A stretch of DNA of 26,521 bases from Balneolales bacterium. GTDB lineage: Bacteria > Bacteroidota > Rhodothermia > Balneolales > Natronogracilivirgulaceae. The notes beneath the pieces were generated by a model. It worked only from the letters and a program-made list of their open reading frames with translations. It was not told the origin of the DNA and searched no databases. Numbering within the stretch: position 1 is the first letter of the stretch; each line of letters begins with the position of its first letter. This document shows positions 1 through 7,498 of this stretch, piece after piece. Location of the stretch: NCBI GenBank assembly GCA_007116685.1, contig SKIC01000248.1, positions 1-26,521 on the forward strand, read 5' to 3'. The position numbers and the translations under genes are program-made.

Positions 1-1
1 A

Positions 2-409
2 TTTGCGGATGAAATGTTCCAAACCGTACAACATCAGCAGCCTGTACCCTATAATGAAATTCTAAGATGGATTGTAATATTAGTGGCTCTAGGCCTGGCT
101 TTTGCCCTCGTGTATGGTATTTATCGCTCTATGAATCCTGATGGACCGGTATTCTTTAAAATCAGGCCAGAAATTGACGGTGCAAAACAAGATCAAAAGT
201 CGTTTCCAAAAGAGGAAAGACAACAAGATAATCCTCAGAAAGATACTTCCCGAGATGATATTTACCGCCGTAAATTGACTCCTGAGGCTCAAAGGCAGCT
301 TGAAGCGAAGTCCAAGATGTTTGAAGAGATTAAAAACTTTACCGAATTCAAACCGGAAGAAACCGCCAATTTGGTGAGGAGTATGATGGTTAAACGTGAG
401 GAATCCTAA
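2..409 (+). CDS. fliF: Flagellar MS-ring protein FliF, C-terminal part only
   Basis: The reading frame is open to the left window edge, so this is the 3' end of a longer gene; the internal ATG at 14 is not a credible start. What remains is a membrane segment (about residues 22-46 of the visible part, WIVILVALGLAFALVYGIY), then a charged, glutamine- and lysine-rich cytoplasmic tail. It ends in a short helix-prone stretch with F, E and V residues (EEIKNFTEFKPEETANLVRS), the pattern of the FliF tail that binds the FliG N-terminal domain. FliF forms the inner-membrane MS ring on which rotor and export gate are built. fliG starts 2 bases after its stop, as in most flagellar operons. Family identity rests on position and tail architecture, because the ring-building domains lie outside the window. 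Confidence 0.85.
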   Translation, partial: FADEMFQTVQHQQPVPYNEILRWIVILVALGLAFALVYGIYRSMNPDGPVFFKIRPEIDGAKQDQKSFPKEERQQDNPQKDTSRDDIYRRKLTPEAQRQLEAKSKMFEEIKNFTEFKPEETANLVRSMMVKREES

Positions 410-411
410 CT

Positions 412-1455
412 ATGCTAGGTAGAGCAAAATATCGACAAAGATTAATTGATGATATAGATAGCCTAACAGGTATACAGCGTGTTGCTGTACTGATGATTGC
501 TATTGGTTTAGATCCGGCTTCGAAAGTTTTTAAGGAGTTATCCGACTCAGAAATTGAGAAGGTTACCATTGAGATTGCTAATATGGATAACATTACCCCA
601 AGGGTAGTTGATACTGTATTGCAAGAGTTTTATGACCTCATGCTCGCCAAGCAGTATGTGATGGAGGGCGGTCTCGATTACGCTAAAGAAATTCTGAAAA
701 GTTCGCGTGGTGAAAAAGGTGCCAAGGAACTTTTACGCAGGGTAGAAGCCGCAACGGAAATGAGTGCTTTTGCTCTTTTCCAGACAGCCGAAACTCCTCA
801 GATGGTGCAGTTTCTACAAAAAGAACATCCTCAGGTAGCCGCCCTGATTTTAGGACATCTAAAAACAGACCGGGCTGCAGAAGTTTTGTCTAATCTTGAT
901 GAATCAGTACGCTCAGAAGTGGCCTATAGATTAGCAACTATGGGTAAAATCTCCCAGGATGTAGTTAAGGAGATTGAACACGTAATTCGTGATCAAATGG
1001 GTGGCTTTGATAGCGATTCTGGAATGGCGAGCGGCGGTACTGCTGTAGTTGCCAATATCTTGAATGCAGCCACAATCTCGACAGAAAGGCTGGTACTCGA
1101 AGATATTGAGATGCGAGATCCCGATCTGGCCGAAGAGATTAAGAAACTTATGTTCCTTTTCGAAGATATTCTCGATTTGGAAGATCGTCTGCTTCAAAGA
1201 ATTATCGGCGAAATCGACAAAAAAGACCTTGTTATTGCCCTCAAGGGTGCAAGTGGACCTTTGGTCAAAAAGTTCACAAAAAATATGTCTAACCGTGCAA
1301 GTAGTATACTGATTGAGGATATGGATGCACTTGGTCCTGTACGTGTTAAGGAAGTTGAGGAATCTCAACAGCGTATTATTCAGCGTATCAAGCAATTGGA
1401 AGAAATGGGACAGATTTCTATCCGTAAAATAGCCAACGAAGAAATGGTTGAATAA
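412..1455 (+). CDS. fliG: Flagellar motor switch protein FliG
   Basis: FliG is the rotor protein that contacts the MotA stator and sets rotation direction with FliM and FliN. The 347-residue product has the usual length and three domains: an N-terminal FliF-binding domain (about 1-105), a middle domain with the EHPQ motif (residues 138-141) that contacts FliM, a glycine-rich hinge (GMASGG, about 204-209), and a C-terminal domain with an MFLF motif (247-250) followed by the charged torque helix (EDILDLEDRLLQRI). A GAGG sequence about 10 bases upstream supports the ATG. The start lies 2 bases after the fliF stop, and fliH follows after 11 bases. No key motif is missing. Confidence 0.97.
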   Translation: MLGRAKYRQRLIDDIDSLTGIQRVAVLMIAIGLDPASKVFKELSDSEIEKVTIEIANMDNITPRVVDTVLQEFYDLMLAKQYVMEGGLDYAKEILKSSRGEKGAKELLRRVEAATEMSAFALFQTAETPQMVQFLQKEHPQVAALILGHLKTDRAAEVLSNLDESVRSEVAYRLATMGKISQDVVKEIEHVIRDQMGGFDSDSGMASGGTAVVANILNAATISTERLVLEDIEMRDPDLAEEIKKLMFLFEDILDLEDRLLQRIIGEIDKKDLVIALKGASGPLVKKFTKNMSNRASSILIEDMDALGPVRVKEVEESQQRIIQRIKQLEEMGQISIRKIANEEMVE

Positions 1456-1466
1456 GGTGCTATGAT

Positions 1467-2144
1467 ATGCGATCAAAAGTTATAGATAAAACACGCTTAC
1501 AACTTGAGGAGGAGAAAGACTTCCGAAAGCGACTTTCCTACGATATGGTTTTCCTGGACAAACCGGAAGTAGATGAAGATTTGGAGCGTATGCTGGCTCA
1601 GAACAATGCGCAGTGGGAGCAGCGGATCGTAAAAGAGCGTCAAAAAGCCGTAGAACAAGGTTATGCAGCCGGTTTTGAAGACGGGAAGCAAAAAGCAAAA
1701 ACAGAAATTGATCTGCATCTGAATACGTTCGAACAAGCTTTGAATCAATTTGAGCAGATTCTCCACGATACTATCGCTGTATTAGAAACTGCAACGCACT
1801 CCTTAGTTTTTGATTTGGCTGAAAAAGTAATTGGTGTTCCTGTAGAAAACGAAACGCTCAAAGAAAAAGTAGCCAAAGCAATCGAGCAATTTTTAAAGGA
1901 ACTCGAAGATGATCATAAGGCTGTAATCACAGTTTCTGATTCCGATTATGATTCAATCGTGTATTTGAAGGAAAAGGTGACACACCTGAAACATATTGCC
2001 ATTGAAAGAAATTCTGAGCTGAATCCCGGCGAGTTTAAGGTGGATTCAAATCATGCGGCTCTAATTCAAAATTTTAAGAAAAACCTTAACGATTTCAGAC
2101 AAACTGCAAAACTTTCCGATTGGCTTCATGAGGATTCTCAATGA
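1467..2144 (+). CDS. fliH: Flagellar export ATPase regulator FliH
   Basis: FliH is the stator-like partner of the export ATPase FliI; it holds FliI at the FliN ring and regulates its activity. The 225-residue product has a charged N-terminal coiled region, glycine-spaced helices (G65, G69, G73 in GYAAGFEDGKQKA) matching the GxxxG repeats typical of FliH, and a C-terminal domain with DLAEKVIG (about 116-123) and NPGEFKVDSNHAAL (about 186-199), related to the V/A-ATPase E subunit. An out-of-frame ATG at 1462 hits a stop within eight codons. The ATG at 1467 is preceded by AAGGTG at 1454-1459 and is the right start. The last four bases overlap the fliI start (ATGA). Confidence 0.92.
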   Translation: MRSKVIDKTRLQLEEEKDFRKRLSYDMVFLDKPEVDEDLERMLAQNNAQWEQRIVKERQKAVEQGYAAGFEDGKQKAKTEIDLHLNTFEQALNQFEQILHDTIAVLETATHSLVFDLAEKVIGVPVENETLKEKVAKAIEQFLKELEDDHKAVITVSDSDYDSIVYLKEKVTHLKHIAIERNSELNPGEFKVDSNHAALIQNFKKNLNDFRQTAKLSDWLHEDSQ

Positions 2145-3508
2145 CAGAATTGCTGACTGACATATCACAGAAAGTACAGGCTTTTTCAGCCAAGCCTATT
2201 CGCTATGGCAAGGTGTCATCAGTGGTGGGTACGGTAATTGAAGCAACAGGCTTAGATACGTCGGTTGGAGAGGTTTTTAAAATCCATACCAAGGCAGGTT
2301 CGTCTTTGGTAGAGGTGGTTGGAATGCGGGAGCAAACAGCGCTATTAATGCCCCATGACAGAATCGAAGGCATGCAAACCGGAGCCTTGGTAGAACCTAT
2401 GGCTTCGCCGCTAACCATAAAAGTTGACGATAGTTTGCTCGGTCGTGTGGTTGATGCCCACGGAGAACCTATAGATGGATTTGGAGCTATTGGCTCAACC
2501 ACTTCGATTCCAATTCACAATGACCCGCCGGGCCCATTAGAAAGAGAAAATATCTCTGATCAATTATTTACGGGAGTCCGCTCAATCGATTCCTTTATTT
2601 CCGTTGGTCGTGGACAAAGGATGGGTATTTTTGCCGGTTCAGGTGTTGGTAAAAGCGTGATGATGGGGATGATTGCCAGACATTCATCCGCCGATGTAAA
2701 TGTCATTGGATTAATTGGTGAGCGTGGCCGAGAGGTAAAAGAATTTATCGACGATGTATTGGGTCCGGAAGGGATGGCGAGAAGTGTGGTTGTGGCGGTT
2801 ACGTCAGACCGTGCAGCAATGAGCCGGGTAAAAGGAGCTTATACCGCTACTGCCATCGCTGAGTATTTCCGTGATCAGGGAAAAAATGTTTTATTGATGA
2901 TGGATTCGGTAACTCGTGTTGCGATGGCGCAACGTGAAATCGGATTAGCATCGGGAGAACCACCAACTACGAAAGGATACACACCTTCCGTTTTTACCAT
3001 CCTTCCAAAACTTCTTGAGCGTGCCGGTAGAACCGGGCAAGGAAGTATTACCGGTTTGTACACTGTTTTGGTTGATAATGATGATATGACCGAGCCTATA
3101 GCGGATGCTGTTCGCTCTATTATAGATGGGCACATCGTATTATCCAGAGATTTAGCTCATAAGAATCATTATCCAGCTGTTGATGTACTTCAAAGTGTAT
3201 CCAGGGTAATGCCGAATATTGTCACCAGAGATCAAAGGGAAATATCGCAACAGGCACGGGAAATTCTGGCAATCTATCGCGAAGCAGAAGATTTGATAAA
3301 TATTGGCGCTTATGTGAAGGGCAGCAATCCCAAGATTGATCGTGCTATTTCCAGAATTGATGCATTGGACGATTTTCTGCGACAGGATATGGATGATGCT
3401 GATTTTGAAGAGTCGCTCTGGGATCGTTTGCTTGGTGTTTTAGCAGGGCAAAATGAGCAGCAAGCACCTCAGCAAACTCAGCCGAATCAGCAGGGAGGTA
3501 GATTATGA
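2141..3508 (+). CDS. fliI: Flagellum-specific export ATPase FliI
   Basis: FliI is the cytoplasmic hexameric ATPase that energises substrate entry into the flagellar type III export gate. It has the Walker A motif GSGVGKS (166-172), a Walker B strand NVLLMMDS (249-256) with Asp255, the family block GERGREV (193-199) and the F1-like block PAVDVLQSVSR (345-355). The length of 455 is normal, but the last 20 or so residues (from about 437) form a glutamine/asparagine-rich tail beyond the usual end near the DxxL-rich C-terminal helices. Its start overlaps the fliH stop (ATGA), and its stop overlaps fliJ the same way, suggesting translational coupling of the ATPase complex. Confidence 0.97.
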   Translation: MTELLTDISQKVQAFSAKPIRYGKVSSVVGTVIEATGLDTSVGEVFKIHTKAGSSLVEVVGMREQTALLMPHDRIEGMQTGALVEPMASPLTIKVDDSLLGRVVDAHGEPIDGFGAIGSTTSIPIHNDPPGPLERENISDQLFTGVRSIDSFISVGRGQRMGIFAGSGVGKSVMMGMIARHSSADVNVIGLIGERGREVKEFIDDVLGPEGMARSVVVAVTSDRAAMSRVKGAYTATAIAEYFRDQGKNVLLMMDSVTRVAMAQREIGLASGEPPTTKGYTPSVFTILPKLLERAGRTGQGSITGLYTVLVDNDDMTEPIADAVRSIIDGHIVLSRDLAHKNHYPAVDVLQSVSRVMPNIVTRDQREISQQAREILAIYREAEDLINIGAYVKGSNPKIDRAISRIDALDDFLRQDMDDADFEESLWDRLLGVLAGQNEQQAPQQTQPNQQGGRL

Positions 3509-3939
3509 AATTCCAATTCCGATTTGATTCCTTACTTTCCGTGAGAAAGCATGAGCAGGCAAAGCAACGCATGGAGTATGCCAAAGCGCTACGAGTGTTG
3601 TATAATTTCCAACAGGAAAAAAGTCAGATAGAAAATGTTCTAGGCGAGTATAATGAATCTTTTCACATAAATATCCCAAGTGGGCGTTATGGAATGGTTC
3701 AGCATTATAATTTTATCCAGCAATCACATCAGAAAATTTGGGAGTTGGATAAGGCCATTCGTCGCGCAGAGGAAGACGCTGAACGTGAGCGTCTGAGACT
3801 TGTTGAAGCGAATAAAAAAATGAAAATGCTTGAAATTCTTGAAAATAAAGAAAGAAAGAACTTCATTATAGCTATGGAGCGCCTGGAGCAAAAGGAAATG
3901 AACGAGGTGGCTACCCAACTATATAACAGAAGGAACTAA
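3505..3939 (+). CDS. fliJ: Flagellar export chaperone-escort protein FliJ
   Basis: FliJ is the small coiled-coil stalk protein that sits in the FliI ring and touches FlhA. The 144-residue product begins with the family pattern FxFRFDSLLSVRKHEQ and is almost wholly predicted coiled coil, rich in Lys, Glu, Arg and Gln. Sequence identity is low in this family, so the call leans on length, the N-terminal pattern and position between fliI and a motE-like gene. The ATG overlaps the fliI stop, and a GGAGG sits 5-10 bases upstream within the fliI tail codons. Confidence 0.9.
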   Translation: MKFQFRFDSLLSVRKHEQAKQRMEYAKALRVLYNFQQEKSQIENVLGEYNESFHINIPSGRYGMVQHYNFIQQSHQKIWELDKAIRRAEEDAERERLRLVEANKKMKMLEILENKERKNFIIAMERLEQKEMNEVATQLYNRRN

Positions 3940-3943
3940 GAGT

Positions 3944-4513
3944 ATGTACGGTAAGCGGCTATTAACACTGATTCTCACTTTTTTAGGAGCCTTTTTAGGT
4001 TTCTTAGTACTGTCTTTTTTCCTGTATCCCATATTCAATCCTATCGATTCAGATGATGAGATTCCCGGCGATTTTGATTTAAGTGAATTACAGGATTTCA
4101 ATTATATGGAATTTGGTCCTGCTGCAATTGTACGTTTGAGACAAGAAATTCAGGATTTGGAAGAGGCTCTGGAACAACTTCGGGAAAAAGAAGCACAGGA
4201 TGTTGCCGTGATAGATTCGCTATTTCAGGTAAACCTAAGACTTGAGGAGAATTTAGCCAGATTAGGTGGGCCGGGAGCTCCTGGTCAAGCACAGCTCGCT
4301 TCTGCAGAAGTAGAATTGGATCAGAGAACAGCTGAGGTAGCACGAAGTTTACTCCGGCTGGATGAAAATGAATTGGCACCTATCGTAAATCGATTAAGTG
4401 ACAATCAAATTGTGGATTTGTACCGAGCAAGTTCTAACTTACAACGCGAACAATTACTCAGAGCATTGGAGCCAGGGAAGGCTGCAACCTTATTAAGAAA
4501 TGTGATGTCCTGA
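3944..4513 (+). CDS. MotE/YlxF-like membrane-anchored coiled-coil protein with MgtE-N-like domain
   Basis: The product (189 residues) has one N-terminal membrane segment (about 7-29), an acidic extracytoplasmic linker, a coiled coil (about 60-108), a Gly/Pro hinge (108-114) and a C-terminal helical domain (about 138-189; LDENELAPIVNRLSDNQIVDLY) resembling the MgtE intracellular N domain. This is the build of YlxF in Bacillus and MotE in alphaproteobacteria; MotE is known there as a periplasmic chaperone-like partner of MotC. The position between fliJ and fliK is the same as ylxF. Family placement is fairly secure, but the exact role in this organism is inferred, perhaps in stator or rod/hook assembly. 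It begins 4 bases after fliJ. Confidence 0.8.
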   Translation: MYGKRLLTLILTFLGAFLGFLVLSFFLYPIFNPIDSDDEIPGDFDLSELQDFNYMEFGPAAIVRLRQEIQDLEEALEQLREKEAQDVAVIDSLFQVNLRLEENLARLGGPGAPGQAQLASAEVELDQRTAEVARSLLRLDENELAPIVNRLSDNQIVDLYRASSNLQREQLLRALEPGKAATLLRNVMS

Positions 4514-4529
4514 CACGGAGGTAAGGATT

Positions 4530-6200
4530 ATGTTTAAGCAATTAATGGAGTTTTTTAAGCCGGAAAGCGAGCTTAAAAAGCTTCCTTCAAAGGAAGTTAA
4601 GGCTACCGGCTATGCGCAGAAAGGCATGTTTAAATCAGGCCTTGATGTTGCTATGCTTGGACAAAAAATGAATGCTGAGCAAATAGCGAATGGAGATGTC
4701 AAGCATACCAAGCTGACTGGTTATGGCCTTGAAGTTTCTATAAATCTTCCGGAAGGCTCCTTAAAAAAAGACGCAAAAGCTACTAAAGATCTTTCAGACT
4801 CGGCGAATGGAGAAGTTATTTCCATATTTCAGAAACTTGATATCAATCATAAAGCAAGTAAAACGGGTCAGAAATTAAAAGAGAGTTCAGATAATGCAAA
4901 AAAAATAGTCCAAAACTCTGATAAAAAACCGATAAGTGATTCGGAGTTGAAAGATTCAAAATCAGAAATTTCGGCCTCCGAAGTAAAAGTACAAGACTCT
5001 GAACCGAAGGGAAGCCAGAAGGTATCTGAGGCGCAGAAAGTTGGAGCTCAGGGATCATCGGTAAAATCGGAAACCGAAGCTAGACCAGAAAGAGGTTGGC
5101 AAAGCGCAATGCCGGAATCCGGAGTCAAAGGCGTTGGAGTACGTGTAGGAGGAAATGTTGAGAACCGGCCAATGCAACAAAATGGACCTTCGGCCTCCGA
5201 AGTAAAAGTACAAGACTCTGAACCGAAGGAAAGTCAGAAAGTATCTGAGGCGCAGAAGAGCGGAAATAAACAGGCGGGTGTCACAAAGGAATCAAGGCTC
5301 AAATTTTATCCTTTACAGAATTCTAAGAAATCAGAACCTATTACAGCAAACGCCAAAAACTTTGAGTTTGACAAAGGTGGAAGTGTAAAATCTAGGTCGG
5401 TTGATGGTGAGTCAACTCTTAAAAAAGTTTCAGAGGTTATCGAGAAATCTGACCGTATTGAATTTAGTTCTGAGTCAAAGAATAAAATTAAGGGTAATAG
5501 TACCCCTACTTTGGCTTCTAAAAAAGATGAAACCAAATCAGAAGCCAATAATCACCAAAGAAGTAATAATCTTCCTCTAACTCAAAGTTCAAAATTATCT
5601 TCAGAAGGAACAATAGTAAGTGGAATTCAAAAATCTGATTTAACAGTTCCTGAAATTACGGAATCCGGTTTAGAGGAAGTGCTATTGGCTGCTCCGGAAA
5701 AAGGTCAGTCTGATTCTGAGGCTGAGGGAAAGTTTGCCGTTTCACAGGATTTGAGTTTACTAAAAAAGGAGTTAACGAATAGAGTTGTAGCGTACACTCA
5801 GCGGTCTTCATTTGGCTCTCAGCAAAGTAGTAATCCCGGCGCATGGCAACAGCATCGTTTTACTTTGGGCAACGGAAAATCCTTGAATATTGCCCTCAGG
5901 GAGCAAAATGGTAAGATTCAATTACAACTAAGCACAGCAAATGCTGAAGTTCAAAAACTACTTCAGCAGCATCTTCAGGAGATTAAAGATCACCTGATTG
6001 AGAAGTTTGATTCCGAAGTTGAACTGTATCTGAAACAAGATGGAGAACAACAGAATAATCAGCAATTTGCAGATGAGCTAAAAAAGAACGACATTTCAAA
6101 TGCAGGTGCAGTCACCATGGAATCGGAGACTGAAGAGGCCGAAAGCCGCAATAACCTGCAACGTTCGTTTGGATTCAATAATAACGAATGGATAGGCTAA
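4530..6200 (+). CDS. fliK: Flagellar hook-length control protein FliK
   Basis: FliK is secreted during hook growth, measures hook length and triggers the export-gate switch to filament substrates. The 556-residue product fits the family: a long, low-complexity, Ser/Lys/Glu-rich disordered ruler region (about 1-420) and a compact C-terminal domain (about 430-520; AWQQHRFTLGNGKSLNIAL, then KIQLQLSTANAEVQKLL) matching the Flg_hook domain. A strong ribosome site (GGAGG at 4517-4521) supports the ATG. Inside the ruler region, residues 148-170 are repeated at 221-243 with one substitution (Gly to Glu), and the DNA is also repeated. The next gene is flgD, the hook cap, as expected. Confidence 0.93.
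   Translation: MFKQLMEFFKPESELKKLPSKEVKATGYAQKGMFKSGLDVAMLGQKMNAEQIANGDVKHTKLTGYGLEVSINLPEGSLKKDAKATKDLSDSANGEVISIFQKLDINHKASKTGQKLKESSDNAKKIVQNSDKKPISDSELKDSKSEISASEVKVQDSEPKGSQKVSEAQKVGAQGSSVKSETEARPERGWQSAMPESGVKGVGVRVGGNVENRPMQQNGPSASEVKVQDSEPKESQKVSEAQKSGNKQAGVTKESRLKFYPLQNSKKSEPITANAKNFEFDKGGSVKSRSVDGESTLKKVSEVIEKSDRIEFSSESKNKIKGNSTPTLASKKDETKSEANNHQRSNNLPLTQSSKLSSEGTIVSGIQKSDLTVPEITESGLEEVLLAAPEKGQSDSEAEGKFAVSQDLSLLKKELTNRVVAYTQRSSFGSQQSSNPGAWQQHRFTLGNGKSLNIALREQNGKIQLQLSTANAEVQKLLQQHLQEIKDHLIEKFDSEVELYLKQDGEQQNNQQFADELKKNDISNAGAVTMESETEEAESRNNLQRSFGFNNNEWIG
4970..5038 (+). repeat. Direct repeat within fliK, copy 1
   Basis: A 69-base stretch recurs 219 bases downstream (5189-5257) with three substitutions, all near the 3' half. 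The offset equals exactly 73 codons, so the repeat is in frame and encodes the same block (SASEVKVQDSEPK, then SQKVSEAQK) in the disordered ruler part of FliK. High DNA identity, including third positions, points to a recent duplication. Confidence 0.9.
5189..5257 (+). repeat. Direct repeat within fliK, copy 2
   Basis: This is the second copy of the block at 4970-5038, in the same reading frame. It differs at three bases, one of which changes Gly to Glu. The unit between the copies (73 codons) is itself a candidate for expansion or loss by recombination. Confidence 0.9.
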
Positions 6201-6221
6201 ACAACCAAGGAAGGTACATCT

Positions 6222-6953
6222 ATGGATATCAACAGTATTAATGCTGATACTAGCAGAGTTTCATTGCAAAGTGGAACCCGTGGCTCTTCAGAATTAGGTC
6301 AGCAGCAGTTTCTGCAGCTTCTTGTTGCTCAGTTACGTAATCAAGATCCAATTAACCCTCTTGATGGTGCGGAATTTGCTGCTCAGCTTGCTCAGTTCAA
6401 TTCCGTTGAGCAGTTGGTGAATGTTAATGAAGGAATAAATATGCTGGCGAAAGCACAGGAAGGTCTTGCTGTTGGCTTAACCAACACAATGGCTGCCTCA
6501 TTAGCTGGTAAGCATGTAAAAGCAATTTCCAACGAAATCAATTTATCCGGACAGGCTTCTGAAATTAATTTCAATTTGAAGTCGGCTGCCAGTGATGTTG
6601 AAGTCGTAATTCGTGACCAGGACGGTAACGCTGTTCGTCGTGTAAATCTTACCAATTTGCCACAAGGTGACCAAGGTTGGCAGTGGGACGGAAGAAACGA
6701 CAACGGTAATCGTGTGCCCGAAGGAAATTACTTTGTTGAAATAAGTGCGAAAGATGGTAATACGAATGTTGCCGCTTATGCATTTATTGAAGGTATCGCT
6801 GAACGAGTGCGCTATTCCAGCAGTGGAGTTGATCTGCTTGTGAATGGAGTTTTCGTAAACCTCGGCGATATAGAGGAAATTGGGGAGGTGCCCCAAAATC
6901 AGGAAAATGGTTCTGTACTAGAGCGTTTCCTGTCATTAGACAACAACTTATAG
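6222..6953 (+). CDS. flgD: Flagellar hook capping protein FlgD
   Basis: FlgD forms the temporary cap under which hook subunits polymerise. The 243-residue product shows the family N-terminal signature FLQLLVAQLRNQDPINPLDG (30-49) and EFAAQLAQFNSVEQL (51-65). A beta-rich C-terminal part follows: FlgD Ig-like and Tudor-like, with WQWDGRNDNGNRVPEGNYF (about 153-171), as in other FlgD proteins. An AAGGAAGG run ahead of the ATG serves as ribosome site. It lies between fliK and the TIGR02530-type gene, consistent with hook assembly. Nothing is truncated. Confidence 0.96.
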   Translation: MDINSINADTSRVSLQSGTRGSSELGQQQFLQLLVAQLRNQDPINPLDGAEFAAQLAQFNSVEQLVNVNEGINMLAKAQEGLAVGLTNTMAASLAGKHVKAISNEINLSGQASEINFNLKSAASDVEVVIRDQDGNAVRRVNLTNLPQGDQGWQWDGRNDNGNRVPEGNYFVEISAKDGNTNVAAYAFIEGIAERVRYSSSGVDLLVNGVFVNLGDIEEIGEVPQNQENGSVLERFLSLDNNL

Positions 6954-6963
6954 TTCATACAAC

Positions 6964-7365
6964 ATGAACATTCGTCACTTAACTGGAAGAACACAACCGG
7001 TTTCTCCTTCGCAGCAGCCGGGGCAGGTTCAGAAGCAATCGCCTCTTACTAAAGACGGAAAGTCTTTTTCTGAGGTATTGCAAAAAGTTGCTGGTGACGG
7101 TAAGCAATTACAATTCTCCGGACATGCTCAAAAAAGGCTTGAAGATCGAAATATTCTACTTAATGAAATGGACCTAGTCCGAATTCAGGAAGCGGTAGAT
7201 CGCGCTGAAGAAAAGGGTAGTCGGGAGTCGTTGATTCTGGATGGAGACCATGCATTTGTGGTAAATATCGAGAATAGAACTGTAATAACAGCTGTGGATC
7301 AAATGGAATTACGTGAACGCGTTTTTACCCAAATCGACAGTGCCGTAATCACTAACAGAACCTGA
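6964..7365 (+). CDS. Flagellar operon protein of the TIGR02530 type
   Basis: A small (133-residue) soluble protein. After a Gln/Pro-rich disordered start it has a conserved-looking core (about 51-128) that begins FSGHAQKRLEDRNI and continues with a helix and strands (LVRIQEAVDRAEEKG; HAFVVNIENRTVITAVD). This matches my memory of the TIGR02530 'flagellar operon protein' family, which sits between flgD and flgE in Firmicutes and Thermotoga-like operons. Its biochemical role is not established as far as I know; the location suggests hook assembly. It starts 10 bases after flgD and is followed by an unusually long 133-base gap before flgE. Confidence 0.8.
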   Translation: MNIRHLTGRTQPVSPSQQPGQVQKQSPLTKDGKSFSEVLQKVAGDGKQLQFSGHAQKRLEDRNILLNEMDLVRIQEAVDRAEEKGSRESLILDGDHAFVVNIENRTVITAVDQMELRERVFTQIDSAVITNRT

Positions 7366-7498
7366 TAATGTTCTAGAATTTAATAACCAATAAAACAACA
7401 ATAACTGGACAGTTCGAGCTGGCCCCGTCAGGGAAGCTCGCCGGATAGTTGACCGACCGATACTATCCATCCTAAACATTACATAGACGGAGGCAATT
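7366..7498 (+). promoter_or_regulatory. flgE leader with two adjacent hairpins (candidate structured RNA)
   Basis: This is the longest gap inside the flagellar operon. Hairpin 1: CGAGCT (7415-7420) pairs with AGCTCG (7435-7440), with an inner CCC/GGG stem (7423-7425 with 7431-7433) and a CGTCA loop. Hairpin 2: GGATAGT (7443-7449) pairs with ACTATCC (7462-7468) around a 12-base loop. Loop 1 contains GTCA (7427-7430) and loop 2 contains its complement TGAC (7450-7453), so a kissing interaction is possible. There is no T-run, so these are not simple terminators. A strong GGAGG (7489-7493) follows 20 bases later, 5 bases before the flgE ATG. Function as a translational or stability element is inferred; I do not recognise a known riboswitch class. 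Confidence 0.5.

Noticed and set aside
931..1476. 181-codon minus-strand open frame inside fliG
   Set aside because: It is a shadow of fliG, has a Cys/His/Phe-rich composition unlike a real protein, and no family features.
1462..1485. ATG at 1462 as the fliH start
   Set aside because: Its frame ends at a stop after seven codons; the ATG at 1467 has the ribosome site and the family sequence.
7405..7420. Sigma-54-like promoter (TGG ... GC) before flgE
   Set aside because: The GG and GC elements are 11 bases apart rather than 12 and the rest of the consensus is poor; the sequence is better explained as part of hairpin 1.
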